Origin: Streptomyces sp. NBC_00670
GTDB taxonomy: Bacteria > Actinomycetota > Actinomycetes > Streptomycetales > Streptomycetaceae
DNA: 64,000 nucleotides
Reading direction: 5' to 3'
NCBI RefSeq assembly: GCF_036226765.1
Contig: NZ_CP109017.1
Location: forward strand, 6,573,001 to 6,637,000
Position 1 is the stretch's first letter. The number at the start of each line of letters is the position of its first letter. Made by a program: the position numbers and the translations under genes. The notes under the pieces were generated by a model that was not told the origin of the DNA, made no database searches, and saw only the letters and a list, made by a program, of their open reading frames with translations. Shown piece after piece: positions 60,531 through 64,000 of this stretch.

Positions 60531-61046
60531 GTGAATCCCAGCCGGACCGACTTCCGGGAGGCGATGGCCCACCTCCCGGCGGCCGTCAACATCCTCACCA
60601 CCGACGGGCCGGGCGGCCGCTGCGGCATCACCCTCAGCGCGGTCTGCTCGGTCACCGACGACCCGCCCACCGTGCTGGTCTGCGTCAACCGCGGCAGCGC
60701 GATGCACGACGTGTTCAAGGCGAACGGGCGCGTCGGTCTCAACGTGCTCGGCGGTGAACAGCAGGAACTCGCCCTGCACTTCGCCGGAGCCACCAAGGTG
60801 GCCATGGCCGAGCGCTTCACCTGGGACGTCTGGGACCGCACCCATGACGTCCCGGTGCTCAGCGAGGCGCTGGTGACCGCGGTCGGCACCATCAAGGATG
60901 CCGTCCCCATGGGCTCGCACAGTGTCCTCTTCGTCGAGATCGAACGCATACGCACCCGTACGGGCGGCCAGAGCCTCGTCTACTTCAACCGGGCCTTCCA
61001 CCAGCTCGACGCGGCTCCTCGCGTACCGGAAGGCGCCACGGCATGA
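60531..61046 (+). CDS. iacG: Flavin reductase
   Basis: A 171 aa FMN/FAD reductase-like protein (HpaC/ActVB type: FREAMAHLPAAVNILTT, GITLSAVCSVTDDPPTVLVCVNR, KANGRVGLNVL). It supplies reduced flavin to the monooxygenase IacA. GTG 60531 is chosen because AAAGGAG lies ten bases before it and the family start FREAM follows; GTG 60486 would add 15 residues and overlap iacF by seven bases. The stop overlaps iacH (ATGA). Confidence 0.88.
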   Translation: MNPSRTDFREAMAHLPAAVNILTTDGPGGRCGITLSAVCSVTDDPPTVLVCVNRGSAMHDVFKANGRVGLNVLGGEQQELALHFAGATKVAMAERFTWDVWDRTHDVPVLSEALVTAVGTIKDAVPMGSHSVLFVEIERIRTRTGGQSLVYFNRAFHQLDAAPRVPEGATA

Positions 61047-62245
61047 GCGCCCGTGCCACGGCGGCCGTCGAGGACGCGCTGCGGCGGGCGGAGCGCCTCG
61101 AACCGGAGATCCGCGCCTGGGTGCGGCTGGACGCCGACGGTGCCCGCGCCGCAGCGCGGCAGGCCCCGGACGGCCCGCTGCACGGCATGCCCTTCGGGGT
61201 GAAGGACATCATCGACGTCGCCGGGCTGCCCACCGAGTGCGGCTCGCCCCTGCGCCGCGGCCGGACCGCGACGCGGGACGCCTGGCTGGTGCACCGACTG
61301 CGGCTGGCGGGCGCGGTGCCGCTGGGCAAGACGGTCACCACCGAGTTCGCGTACTTCCGGCCCGGCCCGACGCGCAACCCGCGCGACACCGCCCACACGC
61401 CCGGTGGCTCCTCCAGCGGCTCGGCCGCCGCCGTCGGGGCCGGCGTGGTGCCGCTCGCCCTGGGCTCCCAGACCGCGGGCTCCCTGACCCGGCCCGCCGC
61501 CTACTGCGGCGTCGCCGGTTACGTCGCACCCGTGGGAGCCTGGCCGACCGATGGTTTCGCCGGCCTCAGCCCGAGCCTGGACGCGCCGGGCCTGCTCACC
61601 GCGACCGTCGCCGACCTGGCCGCCGTCATCGAGGCGGTCGACGGCACCACGGCCGAGGAAACGCCCCCCGCGCCCCGGGTGGCGGTGTGGTCCGGCGGCG
61701 ACCTGGCGCGGATCGACCCGGCGATGCGGAGCGCGCTGGACACCACCGCCCGCGCCCTCATGGGCAGCGCCGGGGACCGGCCGGGCGAGGTGGAGTCCGT
61801 CGTCGGCCCGCCCCGTCTGGCCGCCGCCCACGCCGTCGTCATGGCCCACGAGGCAGCCCGCGCCCTCGCCGACGAGGCCCGGCGCCCCGAAGCGCTGAGC
61901 GAGCAGTTGAACGCACTCCTCGAAGAGGGCCGCGCCACGTCCGAGGCCGATCACCGCGCGGCACTCGCCACCGCCCGCACGGCACGGGCCGCGGCCCTGG
62001 ACCTCCTCAGCCGCTTCGACGCGATCCTCGCCCCCGCCGCCCCCGGTCCCGCCCCGCACGGCCTGGACGCCACCGGCACCCCGGTCCTCAGCCGCCCCTG
62101 GCAACTGCTCGGCCTGCCCGTAGTGACCGTCCCGGGCCACCGCGACCCCGCGGGCATGCCCCTGGGCCTCCAACTCGTCGGCCACCCCGACCGCGTCGGG
62201 CGCCTGCTCGGCGTCGCCCGCCTCGCCGAGGAGACCACCCGGTGA
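61043..62245 (+). CDS. iacH: Amidase signature family hydrolase
   Basis: A 400 aa amidase with the Ser-cisSer-Lys triad: Lys in GMPFGVKDIID near residue 54, cis-Ser in TPGGSSSGSAAA near 119 and nucleophile Ser in GSQTAGSLTRPA near 143-147. The amidase signature protein is the eighth member of iac clusters; its step is poorly defined and it may hydrolyse indole-acetamide or other conjugates. GTGA overlap joins it to catB. Confidence 0.85.
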   Translation: MSARATAAVEDALRRAERLEPEIRAWVRLDADGARAAARQAPDGPLHGMPFGVKDIIDVAGLPTECGSPLRRGRTATRDAWLVHRLRLAGAVPLGKTVTTEFAYFRPGPTRNPRDTAHTPGGSSSGSAAAVGAGVVPLALGSQTAGSLTRPAAYCGVAGYVAPVGAWPTDGFAGLSPSLDAPGLLTATVADLAAVIEAVDGTTAEETPPAPRVAVWSGGDLARIDPAMRSALDTTARALMGSAGDRPGEVESVVGPPRLAAAHAVVMAHEAARALADEARRPEALSEQLNALLEEGRATSEADHRAALATARTARAAALDLLSRFDAILAPAAPGPAPHGLDATGTPVLSRPWQLLGLPVVTVPGHRDPAGMPLGLQLVGHPDRVGRLLGVARLAEETTR

Positions 62246-63345
62246 AGATCACCGCCATCGAGGCCGTCCCGTACGCCATCCCGTACACCAAACCCCTGCG
62301 CTTCGCCAGTGGCGAGGTGCACACCGCCGAGCACGTCCTCGTCCGGGTCCGCACCGACGAGGGGCTGACGGGAGTGGCCGACGCCCCGCCCCGACCGTTC
62401 ACCTACGGCGAGACACAGGCCTCCGTCACCGGCGTGATCGAAAAGATCTTCGCCCCGCAGCTCAGGGGTCTGGATGTGTTCGCCCGCGAGCGGGTCCACG
62501 CCCGGCTGGACCGTACGGTCGGCAACCCGACGGCCAAGGCCGCCATCGACATGGCCCTGTGGGACATCGCGGGACAGGCACTGCGCCTGTCGGTCACCCG
62601 GCTGCTCGGTGGCTGGAGCGACCGGATGCGCGTGGCGCACATGCTCGGCTTCGACACCCCGCCGCGGATGGCCGCGGAGGCGGCACGCATACGGGACACG
62701 TACGGCATCACCACCTTCAAGGTGAAGGTCGGCCGCCGCCCCGTCCGCCTCGACCTCGACGTCTGCAAGGCACTGCGCGAGGCACTGGGAACCGAAGCAG
62801 AGCTGTACGTGGACGGCAACCGCGGCTGGACCGCCTCGGAGTCGGCCGCGGCCCTGCGTGAACTCGACGGCCTCGGTATCACACTCGCCGAGGAACTGTG
62901 CCCCGCCGACGATGTCCTCGGCCGGCGGTGGCTGGTGCGGCGGAGTCCGGTGCCCTTCGTCGCGGACGAGTCCGCCACCACGCCCGCCGAGGTGACCCGC
63001 TCCCTGCTCGACGGGGCCGCGACCGCGATCAGCATCAAGACGGCCCGTACCGGCTTCACCGGTTCCCAGCGCATCCTCCACCAGTGCGAAGGGATGGGCG
63101 CCGAGGTCGTCATGGGCAACCAGATCGACGGCCAGCTCGGCACCGTGTGCTCCGCGGCGTTCGGCGCGGCCCACGCCTCCGCCTCCCGCCGGGCCGGTGA
63201 ACTGTCCAACTTCCTCGACCTGAGCGACGACCTGCTCACCGAACCGATCACCGTCACCGACGGCACGCTGACCGTGCCGGACCGCCCCGGTCTCGGCGTG
63301 GCAATCGACCCGGAGAAGCTCGACCGCTACCGCCAGGACCGTTGA
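62242..63345 (+). CDS. catB: Muconate cycloisomerase-like enolase-superfamily enzyme
   Basis: A 367 aa mandelate racemase/muconate lactonizing enzyme. Catalytic Lys pair in FKVKVG near residue 160, metal ligands in YVDGNRGW (Asp about 190), EELCP (Glu) and ADESA (Asp), and the second catalytic Lys in ISIKTARTG near 265. It should convert cis,cis-muconate to muconolactone. Its position between iacH and catA fits ortho cleavage of catechol. Dipeptide epimerases share the fold, but linkage to catA makes the CatB role much more likely. catC is not in the window. Confidence 0.87.
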   Translation: MKITAIEAVPYAIPYTKPLRFASGEVHTAEHVLVRVRTDEGLTGVADAPPRPFTYGETQASVTGVIEKIFAPQLRGLDVFARERVHARLDRTVGNPTAKAAIDMALWDIAGQALRLSVTRLLGGWSDRMRVAHMLGFDTPPRMAAEAARIRDTYGITTFKVKVGRRPVRLDLDVCKALREALGTEAELYVDGNRGWTASESAAALRELDGLGITLAEELCPADDVLGRRWLVRRSPVPFVADESATTPAEVTRSLLDGAATAISIKTARTGFTGSQRILHQCEGMGAEVVMGNQIDGQLGTVCSAAFGAAHASASRRAGELSNFLDLSDDLLTEPITVTDGTLTVPDRPGLGVAIDPEKLDRYRQDR

Positions 63346-63426
63346 GCGTCCGCGCCGCCCTCATCCCGAGAACCGCCACCAACCACTGAGAACACCGCAC
63401 TCGAATGGCAAAGGAGCCACCTCGTC

Positions 63427-64000
63427 ATGACCGACACCACCTTGAAGGCGACCGCCGCCGCCTCCGGAGCCTCCGCCACGGAGCGCTTCCTGACCGACAA
63501 GACCGGCTCACCGTCCCGCACTGCCGACACCGCGCGGGTGAACACGCTGGCGACCGCGGTGATCACGGCCGTGCACGACGTGATCCGCACCCACCGGGCG
63601 ACCTATGAGGAGTACAACGCACTGAAGTCGTGGCTGATCTCCGTCGGGCAGGACGGGGAGTGGCCCCTCTTCCTCGACGTGTGGATCGAGCACGTGGTCG
63701 AGGAGGTCGCCGCCGCCGACCGCAAGGGCAGCAAGGGCACCATCGAGGGCCCGTACTACGTGCCCGGCGCGCCGGCCCTGCCCGGCACCGCCGCCCTGCC
63801 CATGCGGGACGGCGAGCCCGGCACCCCGCTGCTCTTCCAGGGCCAGGTCACCAGCGCCTCCGGTGAGCCGCTGCCCGGCGCCCTGCTGGAGATGTGGCAG
63901 GCCGACGACGACGGACTGTACGCCCAGTTCGCGCCCGGCATCCCGGAGTGGAACCTGCGTGGCACCGTCGTCGCCGACGACCAGGGCGGGTTCGCGGTGA
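63427..64000 (+). CDS. catA: Catechol 1,2-dioxygenase (3' partial, cut by window end)
   Basis: The first 191 codons of an intradiol dioxygenase that opens catechol to cis,cis-muconate with non-heme Fe(III). The N-terminal helical Dioxygenase_N domain (ERFL to FLDVWIEHV) and the start of the catalytic domain are present: TIEGPYYVPGAP with the first Tyr ligand, ALLEMWQADDDGLYAQF, and NLRG. The remaining ligands lie beyond the end. ATG 63427 has AAGGAG ten bases upstream, 81 bases after catB. Confidence 0.92.
   Translation, partial: MTDTTLKATAAASGASATERFLTDKTGSPSRTADTARVNTLATAVITAVHDVIRTHRATYEEYNALKSWLISVGQDGEWPLFLDVWIEHVVEEVAAADRKGSKGTIEGPYYVPGAPALPGTAALPMRDGEPGTPLLFQGQVTSASGEPLPGALLEMWQADDDGLYAQFAPGIPEWNLRGTVVADDQGGFAV

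Noticed and set aside
55404..62245. Alternative reading as an iad-type auxin locus (route via anthranilate)
   Set aside because: Gene order and content match iac, no anthranilate dioxygenase or kynureninase-like genes are present, and catechol genes follow directly.

Overview
The window looks like a piece of a Streptomyces chromosome. It has very high GC, dense ATGA/GTGA gene overlaps, a streptogrisin-type protease, an ergothioneine operon, LacI/ROK regulators and sugar ABC importers with no ATPase of their own (Streptomyces shares MsiK). No rRNA, tRNA, CRISPR array, transposase or phage gene was found.

Region 1 (1-24.2 kb, mostly ordinary chromosome). It opens with an uncharacterised, translationally coupled operon: the end of one gene, an unknown, two paralogous alpha-helical proteins and a beta-lactamase-fold hydrolase. 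Next come a folE/membrane-protein operon with a divergent cysteine-rich HTH regulator, a secreted streptogrisin C-like protease, an OmpR-type two-component system, dodecin and the operon egtA-egtB-egtC-egtD. A microbial PARG-like protein, a MazF-like protein, a LacI regulator, thioredoxin, a flavoprotein disulfide reductase, peptide deformylase, a TPR protein and pirin follow. Two intergenic stretches carry GC-rich direct repeats. A 0.7 kb stretch without a gene separates this region from the next.

Region 2 (24.2-37.9 kb, mannan island). A secreted GH5 mannanase with two CBM10-like modules, two nearly identical sugar-binding lipoproteins in opposite orientation, one pair of permeases, an intracellular GH2 beta-mannosidase, a ROK sugar kinase and mannose-6-phosphate isomerase form a route from mannan to fructose-6-phosphate. 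Sites centred on ACCGGT with A/T-rich flanks lie before nearly every unit, and a LacI repressor is coupled to the mannosidase. A second palindrome, GACAACGTTGTC, occurs three times.

Region 3 (37.9-64 kb, auxin/aromatic catabolic island). A ROK repressor is divergent from a long, tightly packed set of genes: two Gfo/Idh dehydrogenases, two TIM-barrel isomerase-like proteins, a peptide/opine-type ABC importer with a fused permease-ATPase, a SnoaL-like protein, a FixL/FixJ-like two-component system, a GH78 alpha-L-rhamnosidase and an amidohydrolase. Then follow eight genes in the exact family order iacABCDEFGH of indole-3-acetic acid degradation, and then catB and catA (cut by the window end). 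The reading is that this strain imports a plant-derived, probably conjugated indole or aromatic compound, strips sugar or acyl groups from it, oxidises indole-3-acetate to catechol and opens the catechol ring by the ortho route. The join of rhamnosidase, sugar-oxidising enzymes and importer to an iac pathway in an actinomycete is the most interesting feature of the window.
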